A stretch of 64,000 nt of DNA from Niabella yanshanensis (lineage in GTDB: Bacteria > Bacteroidota > Bacteroidia > Chitinophagales > Chitinophagaceae), in NCBI RefSeq assembly GCF_034424215.1, contig NZ_CP139960.1, forward strand, positions 992,001-1,056,000, read 5' to 3'. Shown here piece by piece: positions 29,901-38,982 of this stretch. Every line of letters begins with the position of its first letter. The stretch's first letter is position 1. The position numbers were made by a program, and so were the translations under genes. The notes beneath the pieces were generated by a model that worked only from the letters and a program-made list of their open reading frames with translations, did no database searches and was not told where the DNA came from.

Positions 29901-31440
29901 CCTCCATGATGGCGTAAGCAACTATTGAGTATTCGCTCAACGGTTTGTTATTAAACCTGAGCAACTTATTTGTCCCATTTTGATGAACGGTCAGCTGTCC
30001 TCCCTGTGTCGATGCCCACCTCCTGTTTTGTTTATCGAAATATACGGCTCTCACTTCAAGATCAGGAAAGTGAGCCGTCTCGCTTATATTCTCCAGCTGG
30101 AATATATTTCTCTGTATGATCAGCTTGGTAACACCTCTGAATTCGGAACCCACCCACAACACGCCGCTATCGTAGAAAATACGATACACCGAATTGAACA
30201 ATTTATTGGAAGAACCTTCCAGGGGTAAAGCAGCCACCATCTCGTCATCCCGCTCATTATAATAAACCAGTTCTCCGTTGGAGTAGGTGATCCATACCGT
30301 TTTATTAAAATCCTGTAATGCTGTAAACCGGTTACTAACATTGCGTTTACCGGCTATACCCGAAGCATAAAATTTAAAGCCGTCAAGTCCCTTCTTCAAC
30401 AGTAATACTCCTTTATCTACTGCCTCTATCCACAAATTCCCGTTTGAATCTTCAAACATATTTCCCATTCTATAGGAAGATTGCTTCTTAACATAGCTCA
30501 GTCCGTTTTCCCTGTATTCAGCGGTAATCAGTTTACCTGACGCTGTAGTCATATAAACCAGGCCTGAGAATTTTGAGCAATGCACTGACTCTATCGTTTC
30601 CCGGGGGAAGGCGGTAAGGTAAAGCTTGTTCTTCTTTTTTACATACACGCCCACTGCGCCATTATGAGAGGTAAAATAAATATAGTGTGCATTTTCTGAG
30701 GCCTTTGTAAAATTTCTGCGTCCTTCGCCTATCTGAACAGGTTCTTCTCTCCTATAAATCCCGGAGCCAGCCCGTTTAAACCTGGAAATACCTCCTGTAT
30801 TACTGATCCAGACATTGTCTTCCTCATCTTTATGAATGAAGAAAATATGATTAGAATCCAACCTGTTTGCTTTTGGTGAATCGGCACTGTATCTTATGAT
30901 ACTACCGGGCGTTATACCTCGCAGCGGTAAACAGAGTGCGCCTCCGTTTACCGTTATCAGCCATATCCGGTCACCTGTGATAGCAGAAATACCGTGCACC
31001 TGTACAATTTTCCCAGCTGCTTTGTTAATAATATCACTTACCGGGAGGAAAATTTCTTTATGCTTATCAAAACAGTACAGGTATTTATCGTAGGTAATGA
31101 TCCATAAAAAACCTTTGTGATCGTCTACAACCTGCCGCACCCTGTCATTATGAATTCGCTGGCTGCCTAATGCAGAAGTTTTGAAAGACTTAAAGTTTTT
31201 ACCATCAAAACGGTTAATACCGTTCCAGGTCCCGAACCACATAAAACCATCGTCATCTTTAAGCATGGTGGATACCATCCGGTGCGAAAGGCCATCTTCT
31301 GAAGTAAAATATTCGGTTTTATATTTTACCTGCGCAAAGACGACGCATGTCTGCATACAACAGATGACAAGCAAAACGTATTTTCTAAAAAGCAATGGCA
31401 TTAGTCGGTTTATTCCTTGTCTTGCGGCCAGGTTAAACAC
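26995..31440 (-). CDS. Hybrid two-component system regulator (HTCS) of the pectin locus
   Basis: One 1481-residue chain combines sensor kinase and response regulator. In order: a signal peptide (cleavage near VVFAQ), periplasmic regulator-propeller repeats (about 40-820, with units such as DDDGFMWFGTWNGINRFDG), a Y_Y_Y domain (about 830-890), a membrane segment (about 903-925), HisKA with NISHELRTPL (His955), HATPase with N-box (Asn1072) and G-boxes (DQGPG 1100-1104, GVGIG 1130-1134), a receiver domain (1211-1325) with Asp1259 in ISDVMMPEMDG, and an AraC-type DNA-binding domain (about 1385-1481). HTCS proteins sense oligosaccharides in the periplasm and activate their locus. An ATG at 31401 also gives a good signal peptide. 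The gene closes the glycosidase operon, 18 bp after the sialidase-like gene. It is the best candidate to bind the 21-bp-period direct repeats described below. Confidence 0.95.
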   Translation of the reverse strand: MFNLAARQGINRLMPLLFRKYVLLVICCMQTCVVFAQVKYKTEYFTSEDGLSHRMVSTMLKDDDGFMWFGTWNGINRFDGKNFKSFKTSALGSQRIHNDRVRQVVDDHKGFLWIITYDKYLYCFDKHKEIFLPVSDIINKAAGKIVQVHGISAITGDRIWLITVNGGALCLPLRGITPGSIIRYSADSPKANRLDSNHIFFIHKDEEDNVWISNTGGISRFKRAGSGIYRREEPVQIGEGRRNFTKASENAHYIYFTSHNGAVGVYVKKKNKLYLTAFPRETIESVHCSKFSGLVYMTTASGKLITAEYRENGLSYVKKQSSYRMGNMFEDSNGNLWIEAVDKGVLLLKKGLDGFKFYASGIAGKRNVSNRFTALQDFNKTVWITYSNGELVYYNERDDEMVAALPLEGSSNKLFNSVYRIFYDSGVLWVGSEFRGVTKLIIQRNIFQLENISETAHFPDLEVRAVYFDKQNRRWASTQGGQLTVHQNGTNKLLRFNNKPLSEYSIVAYAIMEDSRGNIWIGTKNDGLYKAIPTDLERNSYQLQHYPTVANEKKGFRIYSILEDRLHNIWIGSYDAGLIRVNDDQGVCRFYRVPVSLPKYPANTFEQVRHLSMDRNGMVWAATTGGLLTLQSADRHGSGRYKVRIYRKQVQANKGLPDNDVLYLIPTVESKMWITTAGGGISLATKTAGGGLSFESWGTRQGLANDYVLNGVEDKWGNIWLATEGGLSCLHSKNKHIVNYDSYDGLPSIGFSEGACSKDVQGNLVWGTSQGLMTFNPANLQRVLKPSGMLLTSLQVNNVEITPGGENKVADSDINYINALTLQHNQNTIAINYVIPDYRRNVHEYSFRLTGFNNNWSRDVSGRAVFTNLSPGKYTFEVKGDGEDYNKSTYRKLSIIIKPPFWGTWWAYCIYGIFAIVIIELIRRTVTTMIRLRNKVVIEQQLSEMKLNFFTNISHELRTPLTLIVNPLEQLSKKEKLSPQGQGYLSVISKNANRMVHFINQLLDFRKVQSGKLTLHASGMDIVQLAYGIAAHFEAEQSEKEIDFQITSVRPNIMVYIDSEKIATVIYNLLANAFKFTPPGKAILLNIASEQENITVTVEDQGPGISKDQLKNIFKLFHSGTYSDNRQMKGVGIGLALAKELVELHGGHIEAFNNRHGGLTVQFAVPDKNITGFGVPANDRQPDPSTLNMVMSAEPDLEAGQGTGEKRLLPQVLLVEDNEELRVFLAQQLKEYYHVTTATNGVEGYHTAQKLQPDLIISDVMMPEMDGIEMLDRLKNSITTSHIPVVLLTARSSVESQIEGIQYGADFYITKPFNSNLLFASVNSLLKQRARLFGLLEGRSRISLTPEMATSQPVNENVETEPVARMEKPVVTEKDEQFLEEVIKVVEDKMGDYNFNIELVAGSMNMGRTTFYKKFKSLTGITPVEFVKDRRLDKAKTYLDAGAVNISEAAYNSGFNNPKYFSTCFKERFGVSPTDYLKNRK

Positions 31441-31458
31441 TATGGTTTCAGGGTTGTT

Positions 31459-32631
31459 CTATTTTTCAGTGCTCACAACAAGTGGTATCTTATCCGAAGG
31501 CCACTTGCCGTTTTTAATAGGATAAGTCACCAGTTTATCGGGATCCACAACAACATGTTTGATTCTTTCCCGGTGCCAGGTATAAACAATGTGTACCAAG
31601 CCGTCGGAAGTTTGAATAATAGAAGGATAAGAATATTGTTTTTCCTTACCATCAATATAATCCAATACCAAAGCCGCATCCCAGTTTTTCCCATCCTTAC
31701 TTACAGCCAGGTTGATGACACCCCTGCCCTTATGTCCCATCTTAGGTTCGTTGCGGGTTGCATGATTATAAATCAGTAATTGACGCCCATCTTTTAAAGT
31801 CACCGCATCCAACCCCGAATTATTATTGGGCAATCCCAGTGGCTTCATTTCAGACCAGGTCAGTCCTTTGTCTTTTGACCAGCCTTCGGCAATATATCCA
31901 TTATCATTATACCTGGTGCGCGCCAGCATTTGCAAACGGCCATCAGGATACGTAAGAATAGTGGGTTGTATGGCTCCTACCTTCTTGGGGTCTGTTAAAG
32001 GCCCGATATAAGTCCAGCTCTTCCCTCCATCGGTACTACGCTCCACGTGAGGAATCCAGCCGTTCTTTTCAGTGCTTGATCCGGACAAAATGGTTCCGTC
32101 ATTTAATTGTACCGGTTTATTCTTTATTGGACCTACAATTTTGCCTTCCAGCTTTTTTGCTTCACTCCAGGTATGACCATTGTCTTTGGAAGTCTTCACT
32201 TCTCCCCACCAATCGCGCGGATTAGGTCCAACTTTATAAAACAACATGATATCACCGCCTTTGGGTTGAAAAAGTACCGGATTCCAGGTAGGCATGCGCT
32301 CACCCACTGGTTGTATGCCGTTTGCCACGCTAACAGGTGCAGACCAGGAACCTCCGGGCTTTTTACGGGATAACCGGATTTCTACATCGGGATGCCGCTC
32401 ATAAGTTCCTCCGAAAAAAGTGCAAAGCAGATCGCCATTTGATAGTTCTAATATAGTAGCCGAATGACAGGAGGGAAAGTCGGCTTTTGTATAAATAAAT
32501 TCTTCTAAAACAATGCCGGCACGATGCTTAGGCGGTTGCGGTTCTTCAAGTACGAACCTATTGTTGGCCGAACTGCTGGAGCCAGCAGTTAAAGTAGCAA
32601 TTATAAATAGTCCTCTAAGAATCCTTTTCAT
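31459..32631 (-). CDS. Exported sialidase-superfamily (BNR-repeat) six-bladed-propeller protein
   Basis: The 390-residue exported protein has a signal peptide and several Asp-box (BNR) repeats: SKDNGHTW, STDGGKSW and SKDKGLTW. It also has the LSNGDLLCTFFGG and PTWNPVLFQ motifs of the BNR_2 (PF13088) group. The RIP/FRIP motif of true sialidases is not visible near the N-terminus, so sialic acid is an unlikely substrate. In a pectin locus, a glycosidase or lyase acting on an acidic sugar of rhamnogalacturonan is more plausible; B. thetaiotaomicron is known to use a GH33 enzyme on the Dha residue of RG-II. It lies between a GH2 gene (27 bp) and the HTCS gene (18 bp). Confidence 0.72.
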   Translation of the reverse strand: MKRILRGLFIIATLTAGSSSSANNRFVLEEPQPPKHRAGIVLEEFIYTKADFPSCHSATILELSNGDLLCTFFGGTYERHPDVEIRLSRKKPGGSWSAPVSVANGIQPVGERMPTWNPVLFQPKGGDIMLFYKVGPNPRDWWGEVKTSKDNGHTWSEAKKLEGKIVGPIKNKPVQLNDGTILSGSSTEKNGWIPHVERSTDGGKSWTYIGPLTDPKKVGAIQPTILTYPDGRLQMLARTRYNDNGYIAEGWSKDKGLTWSEMKPLGLPNNNSGLDAVTLKDGRQLLIYNHATRNEPKMGHKGRGVINLAVSKDGKNWDAALVLDYIDGKEKQYSYPSIIQTSDGLVHIVYTWHRERIKHVVVDPDKLVTYPIKNGKWPSDKIPLVVSTEK

Positions 32632-32658
32632 AAATGAAATTTAGTATGATCGTTAAAC

Positions 32659-35061
32659 TTATTTTACAGTTATCAAAGTCGTTGCAGGAGGCAGTCCTTC
32701 TACATTTAGCGTAACTTTTAACTGTCCTGGCTTTACCCCTTTGATCATAGAAAGTAACAGCCCTTTGTATATATGATGTTGCGCATCTTTCAAAGAGTTA
32801 ACATCGGCAGGATTACCATTATCCATTCCTGCTACATTACCTGCCCCTTCGATATTAACTTTTACCAGCTGATCGGCATCAGGAACGAGGTTCCCCTCTT
32901 TGTCTACTACTCTGGCAGTAATAAAAGCCAGCTCATTTTTTTTGCTATTAATTATTTTGTTTTCAACAGAAAGCTCCAACCTGTAATCGGCTCCGGCAGT
33001 TTTAATAATTTTCGACAATACCTGTTTATTATTTTTATAGGACACAGCTTTCAATTCTCCGGCTTCGTAAGGCACCCGCCACATTACGTGAAAAGCTGTA
33101 TCTATTTTGGTTTTTCTTCCCAGCGATTTTCCATTTACAAAAAGCTCCACTTCATCAGCGTTGTTATAATACGTTTTTACATCCACCAATTGCCCTTCCT
33201 TCCAGTTCCAATGTGGGTACAGGTGTAAAACCGGTTTAGTAGTCCATTCGCTTTGGTACATATAATAGACATCTTTAGGGAAGCCTGCCATATCGATAAT
33301 ACCATAATAAGAACTACGGGCAGGATAAGGATAAGGAACGGGTTCTCCCAGGAAATCAAATCCACTCCATACAAAGAGGCCAGACATATATTTATAACGT
33401 TTTACCTGCCACCAGTTGTTTTCATGGGTGACGCCCCAATACGCCGCTACATTATCATAAGCAGAAACAGTAAAGTCCGGATTACCATTTTCTACATATT
33501 TAAACTTTGAAGACGATGGCCATAAGCGTAAAGAGTCTGACGGCATATCATAATGTCCGCGGCTCGCCAATCCTGATACATTTTCGGATGCAATAACTTT
33601 TACGCCGGGGAAATTTTTCTGGAAATCTTTGTAGGAATCTATTTTATAGTTTAAACCAATTATATCCAGCGCACCAGATTGATAAATATAATTTTTTTCA
33701 GGATCAGTTTCTGTTAAGGCAGAAAGAACAGGTCGCGTGGTATCAATATCTTTCACTATTTTAACCAGGTCCCTGGTTATTGTAATGCCAGTAGAATCAA
33801 ACTGCTCCCGTATTTCGTTCCCGATACTCCATATGATAACGGATGGATGATTACGGTCGCGTTTTATCATGTGCTCCAGGTCTCTTTGATGCCATTCAGG
33901 AAAATCAATGGAATAATCAAACTTGTTCTTCTTTTTGGCCCACATATCAAAGCTCTCATCCATCACCAGGAAACCCATTTCATCACAAAGGTCCAACAAC
34001 CTCGCCGCTGGCGGGTTATGCGCCATTCTAATAGCATTGACACCCATCTCTCTTAATATCTTTAATTGTCGTCTTGCAGCCGACTCATTATAAGCAGCGC
34101 CCAATGCTCCCAGATCGTGGTGCTGACAAACACCCAGTATTTTAAGATATTGACCGTTTAAAGAAAATCCGTTATCGACATCAAAATTGAAATAGCGGAT
34201 ACCGAATGTAGAGCTATACTCATCTACCCATTTATTATCCTGGAACACTTTTGTAACCATCTTATACAAATACGGGTGACTGATTGACCATAACTGGGGC
34301 TGATTCACGGCCAGGGTCTGATAATACTTACCATTCTTCGAAGTTGTAGCATTTACTTCGCTTATTTTTTTTCCCTGTGCGTCGTAAACAGTTGAAATAA
34401 ATTTCAGAACACCTTTACCGTCCCGTTGCACATCATGTTCAACGGATACGATAGCACTTTGGCTATTTACCTGAGGCGTGGTGATAAAAGATCCCCAGTG
34501 TTTTATTGCAGTCTTATTGGTTACCACCAGCTTTACATCCCTGTAGATACCCGATCCGGTGTACCATCGTGAATTAGGTTGTTGTGAGTTGTCAACGCGC
34601 ACCGCAACCGTATTTATCTGGCCGGCCGGTTTTAACCAGCGGCTCAGTTCATAGCGAAAGGCGGTATAACCATAAGGCCATTTACCGAGGTAATGGCCGT
34701 TAATCCATACTTCGCTATTTCGATGAACACCGTCAAACTCTATATATACTTTTCTACCAGTACTGTTGGTGGTGAAGGTTTTCCTATACCAGCCAATGCC
34801 CCCGGGTAAAGCGCCTCCGGCATTTCTGGCAGGATGCGTAGAATCAAACCGCCCTTCTATACTCCAGTCGTGCGGAAGATCGAGCATTCTCCATTCTTTT
34901 GAATCAAAGCCAGGTTTAACATAATTACTATCGTCACCCAATATGAACGACCACCCCTTGTTAAAGTCGATTATTTGCCTGGGTGACTGCGCCATGCCAA
35001 CCAACGGAATCAGGCTTATCAGCATTAAAAAATGTCGAACTGTCATTATACCTTTAATCAT
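32659..35061 (-). CDS. Exported GH2 beta-galactosidase-type glycosidase
   Basis: An 800-residue enzyme with a signal peptide (cleavage near GMAQ, residue 25) and the GH2 order of domains: sugar-binding jelly roll (about 30-190, GIGWYRKTF, GVHRNSEVWINGHYLGKWPYGY), immunoglobulin-like domain, TIM barrel (about 300-600) and C-terminal beta-domains. The acid/base is Glu416 in WSIGNE and the likely nucleophile is Glu493 in ASENVSG. GH2 members act on beta-galactosides, beta-glucuronides or beta-mannosides. In this locus, removal of beta-linked galactose or glucuronate from rhamnogalacturonan side chains is the likely task. An in-frame ATG at 35046 is an alternative start. It follows the propeller glycosidase-like gene by 103 bp. 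Confidence 0.88.
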   Translation of the reverse strand: MIKGIMTVRHFLMLISLIPLVGMAQSPRQIIDFNKGWSFILGDDSNYVKPGFDSKEWRMLDLPHDWSIEGRFDSTHPARNAGGALPGGIGWYRKTFTTNSTGRKVYIEFDGVHRNSEVWINGHYLGKWPYGYTAFRYELSRWLKPAGQINTVAVRVDNSQQPNSRWYTGSGIYRDVKLVVTNKTAIKHWGSFITTPQVNSQSAIVSVEHDVQRDGKGVLKFISTVYDAQGKKISEVNATTSKNGKYYQTLAVNQPQLWSISHPYLYKMVTKVFQDNKWVDEYSSTFGIRYFNFDVDNGFSLNGQYLKILGVCQHHDLGALGAAYNESAARRQLKILREMGVNAIRMAHNPPAARLLDLCDEMGFLVMDESFDMWAKKKNKFDYSIDFPEWHQRDLEHMIKRDRNHPSVIIWSIGNEIREQFDSTGITITRDLVKIVKDIDTTRPVLSALTETDPEKNYIYQSGALDIIGLNYKIDSYKDFQKNFPGVKVIASENVSGLASRGHYDMPSDSLRLWPSSSKFKYVENGNPDFTVSAYDNVAAYWGVTHENNWWQVKRYKYMSGLFVWSGFDFLGEPVPYPYPARSSYYGIIDMAGFPKDVYYMYQSEWTTKPVLHLYPHWNWKEGQLVDVKTYYNNADEVELFVNGKSLGRKTKIDTAFHVMWRVPYEAGELKAVSYKNNKQVLSKIIKTAGADYRLELSVENKIINSKKNELAFITARVVDKEGNLVPDADQLVKVNIEGAGNVAGMDNGNPADVNSLKDAQHHIYKGLLLSMIKGVKPGQLKVTLNVEGLPPATTLITVK

Positions 35062-35164
35062 AGTTACAAATGAGTTATTTGATGCGTCTGTTATATCGTT
35101 ATCAGATATGTAATACCTTTTCTATATGCAGTTTCCCCACCGAACAGTGGCTGATTTAATATAA

Positions 35165-36259
35165 TCAGAACCTGATATTGCTATTACCTTTATCTACCGA
35201 GGTAGCAACTGCTATTCCCCGGTTGTCCTTTGTATCCACGGCACAATAAAAATGATACACCACACCCTTATGCTTTAGGACAAAGGATTTATGTGCGTAC
35301 TTTTTATCAATATCTATTGTCGAATTAACCAGGTCAGCTCCGTTCCAATCGGTCCAGTTAACAAGATCATAGGAACAGGCAAACCGGTTAAAAGTTTCAG
35401 CTTCCCTCCCTTTCCAAAAAGCGCCGAAATAAAACATCACCCATACATTACCAATCTTCTGTATTTGAGGATCTCCTGTAATACCTCTTGAATGGTGTAC
35501 CACGGGCTCACGCTGGTATCTCTTCCAGTTCACCATATCGTTGGACACAGCCATCCCAATGCGTTCATACCAACGGGTTGGTTTGTTATTGGGCAAAGAA
35601 TCTCCTACCGCATTATAATACATGATAAACTTATGACCCGTTTTTCCTACTTTATCTTCTACCACATAGCTCTTGAATAACTTATTCCGGTTCTCCCACC
35701 AACGTACATCAGGGTCAGATGATGCAAGTACCGGATGATCGAGTCGTTGCCACTCAAATGCCTGCGTAGGCTTTTTAGAAGTGCAGGCCATGCCAATTGA
35801 CAGCGGCTCCGGCTCATACCCGGATGAAGAGCCTCCGAAATATGACATCCAGTATTTACCATCGTATTTACCTAATTGATAATTTCCACCCCATTTGGTA
35901 TCTACTAATGCATTGTAACCCGCCTTCTGATTTTGATCCCAGCCATCTTTAGTAAATGACATTTGACGCCCCAGGTTTTTCCAATGTAAAAGGTCCTTGC
36001 TGCTGGCCAGCCAGGTTTCATACCCCTTGCCATCAAAAGCAATATAACTCATGTACCAGGTATTGCCGGATTTGTAAACAGTAGGACAATCAATTTTCTT
36101 ACCGGTATCAGGAGGTAATAGCACCAGACCATATTTATAGGGCGTTTTTACTTCCTCGTATACTTTTTGCATTTCTATTTGCGGCACAACAGCAGGCTGC
36201 TGAGCCTGTAGGAAACCAGCAGTAGCCATGCAAATCAAAATCATTATACAATACTTCAT
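35165..36259 (-). CDS. Exported five-bladed-propeller glycosidase-like protein (GH43/GH32-like)
   Basis: The 364-residue exported protein (cleavage near LQAQ, residue 20) shows the blade pattern of five-bladed beta-propeller glycosidases: DCPTVYKSGNTWYMSYIAFD with an early acidic residue, ASSKDLLHWKNLG, GKYWMSYFGG, DPDVRW, SNDMVNWKRY, TGDPQIQKIGNVWVMFYFG and SYDLVNWTDW. Such proteins include GH43, GH62, GH117 and GH137 enzymes, acting mainly on arabinofuranose or related linkages. I cannot place it in a family. Its stop is 2 bp before the GH78 gene's side of the operon (36259/36262), so it is surely co-transcribed. An arabinofuranosidase-like role on pectin side chains is an inference. Confidence 0.7.
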   Translation of the reverse strand: MKYCIMILICMATAGFLQAQQPAVVPQIEMQKVYEEVKTPYKYGLVLLPPDTGKKIDCPTVYKSGNTWYMSYIAFDGKGYETWLASSKDLLHWKNLGRQMSFTKDGWDQNQKAGYNALVDTKWGGNYQLGKYDGKYWMSYFGGSSSGYEPEPLSIGMACTSKKPTQAFEWQRLDHPVLASSDPDVRWWENRNKLFKSYVVEDKVGKTGHKFIMYYNAVGDSLPNNKPTRWYERIGMAVSNDMVNWKRYQREPVVHHSRGITGDPQIQKIGNVWVMFYFGAFWKGREAETFNRFACSYDLVNWTDWNGADLVNSTIDIDKKYAHKSFVLKHKGVVYHFYCAVDTKDNRGIAVATSVDKGNSNIRF

Positions 36260-36261
36260 TT

Positions 36262-38964
36262 TTATTTTTTTATGGAGAATTCATAGGCACCCGAGCCAAT
36301 CTTTACAGGCTGCTTTTTATATCCGGCTGGGAAATAAATAGTGGCTTTACTATTAGGTGGAATGGCTACACCCAAATTAAAACTGTCTCCTTCTATTTTC
36401 CAGTTCACCGATATCAAACCATTTACCGAATGATAAGTAGCTTTTGCTTCCTTAATATCTCCAACCGGCTGAGGTTTTATCTCAATGTCCTTAAAGCCGA
36501 TCGAACCCGGGGCCTGACCAATTCCGCATAGGCCTGTATAAAACCATTCCATCAAATGTCCCAGCATAAAATGATTATTGGAAACATTAGGCAAAGCCTG
36601 CCAGGACTCTGTTAACGCTGTAGCCCCCTTTGCCAACTGATATCCATAACCCGGCACATCGCTTCGGCTGTTCATATCATAAATAACATCAGACCTACCG
36701 GCGGCTTCCAGCGCTTTTAATACATATCGATAACCAATATCGCCCGCTGTTAACCGGTTATCCTTACTACGAATGTCCTCAATCAAATGAGCCAGTACCG
36801 CTTCATAATCCTGCGGCTCGACCAGCTTCATAAACAATGGGATTGCATTGGAGGTCTGGCTACCCGATCCGTATTGTTTAGTTGATGGGTTAAAGTATTT
36901 TTTATTAAACGCAGTTTTGATATCAGATGCAATTTTCTGATACATGACAGCATCTTCCCTTTTACCCAATATATTGGCTATCTGTTCTAATAAATGAGCG
37001 TCATAATAGTAATAGGCTGTAGCTGTTAACCCCATTGGTGTTAATTGCGAAAAGCCCGGCCTGTTCGGCCCCAGGTCATACCAATCGCCTAATCCATACA
37101 TGAGGATAAAACTGCTATCTTTCGACTGCAGGTATTTAAAGTAACGCTGCATGGTACTGTAATTCTCAGTGAGCAGGCGTTTGTCTCCGGTCCATTGATA
37201 CACATACCAGGGGAAAATAATGGCGGTACTTCCCCACTCCGGAGAATCTCTAAAATAGCCGTCGGCAAAGTGCATCTCCGTGAACTCGGGTATGGTAGCA
37301 GGCACTAATCCGTTGGCTAGTTGTTGCGTACGTATATCGCGCATTATTTTATGTGCAAAAGAAACAATATCGTAATTGTGTTGTATGGCATTGCCCATCA
37401 AATGCACCTGCTCCTGCCATCCCAGCTTTTCCCTATGCGGGCAATCAGTAAACACACTGGTAAAATTACTGTTCAACGCCCATTGAATCAGTTGGTGCGT
37501 TTTATTAAATAAATCACTGGAACTTCGGAAACTTCCATTTACAGGAGCGCTGTTACGTAAATGCCAGCCTTCTATTTTTTGAATAGCAGGATACTCTTTA
37601 TAGGCTGATCCCTTAGGTTCTGCACCTGCAACCTGTAAATATCTGAAGCCATAATAGGAAAAACGGGGATTCCATTTTTCAACGCCGTCCCCCTTTAAAA
37701 CATAGGTATATACATGTGGAGCACCTGTATGCTTCTGATTGGCAGTGCCGCTATCTGTTAAAAGTTCAGCAGGCATGATGCGTATGGTATCTCCTTTTTT
37801 CCCATGCACTTCTATATATGGAACACCTGAAAAATTCTGGCCCAGATCGTAAACCCATACACCAGGGCTCAACTTCTTTTGCGCAACAGGTGTAAAGCGC
37901 TGCATGAGTTTTACAGGCATGCCCAACTGCGCCACCAACTCAGGGCCGGTGGTAGTTACCACGTTCTGCCAGGCAGCATCATTGAAACCCATTTTATCCC
38001 ATCCCTTCTTTTCCAGGTTAGCATTATAATCTTCCCCACCATAGATACTTGAAAAATAGATAGGTGATGGCGCTGTTTTCCAGGATGCATCGGAAACAAT
38101 ATTATCTGTGGTCCCATCTGTATATTCTACTAATACGCGTGCGATCATTTTAGGATAGCCATAAGCCCCGGTCATTTTGCGATATCGCTCTCCAGGGATA
38201 TAATAAAACCCATTCCCCAAGATAACGCCTAACGCATTCGTTCCGATACGTAATTGATCAGTAATATCAAATGTTACATATTGCGCCTGCCTGGCATACT
38301 GCGTCCATCCAGGATCTAAAAAATGATCTCCAACTTTACTTCCATTAATGCTCATTTCAAAATGACCCAGGCCCGAAATGAATACGGTAGCAGCTTTAAT
38401 GCCTTTCTTTACAATAATATCTTTCCTGAATAACGGCAATACGTCAGGCCGTTTACCCCATTCCTTTTTACCGCTTCCATGCATTAAAGGAACATATTTA
38501 TTGCTATCCGGTAATTCATTATAAGCGATCCAACGGGCGCCTTTCCAATCACCGGCACTCCAAAGACCTGTTCTCCAGGAAGCGGGCTTGCTAAAGGATG
38601 ATTCCTGTCCCTTCTGATCCCAAACCATCACCTTCCAATAATACTTTGTAGCAGGTTTTATAGAAAGACTTTTGGGTAATACCTGTTGATTATCGCTGCC
38701 GCTTACTTTTTTCGAATCCCAGATATTAGCCTTGTCGTTTATCAATAGCACGCTGTCATCTGCCACCAATATCCGGTATGCAACCTGCATGGTATTTTTC
38801 TCAAAAGCCTGTATTTCCCAGCTTAAAAGAGGTTGAGCCGTTTCAATTCCTATCGGGTTCACGGTATACTCGCAGCGGGGATCCAACACACGCAAAAAAG
38901 CTAACTGGGCATTCACCTGACCAATGCTCCAAACAAAAAATAGAACTAAACCAAATTGCTTCAT
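36262..38964 (-). CDS. Exported alpha-L-rhamnosidase, GH78
   Basis: A 900-residue enzyme with a signal peptide (cleavage near VNAQ, residue 20). Domains in order: fibronectin-like (RVLDPRCEYTVNPIGI), beta-sandwiches (about 130-460, including GLGHFEMSINGSKVGDHFLDPGW), an (alpha/alpha)6 barrel (about 480-810) and a C-terminal beta-domain. Family signatures include DCPHREKLGWQEQ (507-519, general acid region), DSPEWG (573-578) and ATALTESW with Glu786 as the probable base. It should release terminal alpha-L-rhamnose from rhamnogalacturonan, with rhamnose then handled by RhaT (51630-52658). It is 18 bp downstream of the GH2/malectin gene. Confidence 0.95.
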   Translation of the reverse strand: MKQFGLVLFFVWSIGQVNAQLAFLRVLDPRCEYTVNPIGIETAQPLLSWEIQAFEKNTMQVAYRILVADDSVLLINDKANIWDSKKVSGSDNQQVLPKSLSIKPATKYYWKVMVWDQKGQESSFSKPASWRTGLWSAGDWKGARWIAYNELPDSNKYVPLMHGSGKKEWGKRPDVLPLFRKDIIVKKGIKAATVFISGLGHFEMSINGSKVGDHFLDPGWTQYARQAQYVTFDITDQLRIGTNALGVILGNGFYYIPGERYRKMTGAYGYPKMIARVLVEYTDGTTDNIVSDASWKTAPSPIYFSSIYGGEDYNANLEKKGWDKMGFNDAAWQNVVTTTGPELVAQLGMPVKLMQRFTPVAQKKLSPGVWVYDLGQNFSGVPYIEVHGKKGDTIRIMPAELLTDSGTANQKHTGAPHVYTYVLKGDGVEKWNPRFSYYGFRYLQVAGAEPKGSAYKEYPAIQKIEGWHLRNSAPVNGSFRSSSDLFNKTHQLIQWALNSNFTSVFTDCPHREKLGWQEQVHLMGNAIQHNYDIVSFAHKIMRDIRTQQLANGLVPATIPEFTEMHFADGYFRDSPEWGSTAIIFPWYVYQWTGDKRLLTENYSTMQRYFKYLQSKDSSFILMYGLGDWYDLGPNRPGFSQLTPMGLTATAYYYYDAHLLEQIANILGKREDAVMYQKIASDIKTAFNKKYFNPSTKQYGSGSQTSNAIPLFMKLVEPQDYEAVLAHLIEDIRSKDNRLTAGDIGYRYVLKALEAAGRSDVIYDMNSRSDVPGYGYQLAKGATALTESWQALPNVSNNHFMLGHLMEWFYTGLCGIGQAPGSIGFKDIEIKPQPVGDIKEAKATYHSVNGLISVNWKIEGDSFNLGVAIPPNSKATIYFPAGYKKQPVKIGSGAYEFSIKK

Positions 38965-38982
38965 GTACGTTTCATTAATTGT

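Noticed and set aside
31459-32631. Annotation as a true exo-alpha-sialidase
   Set aside because: Only the Asp-boxes support it; the RIP motif is not visible and no sialic acid genes are present.
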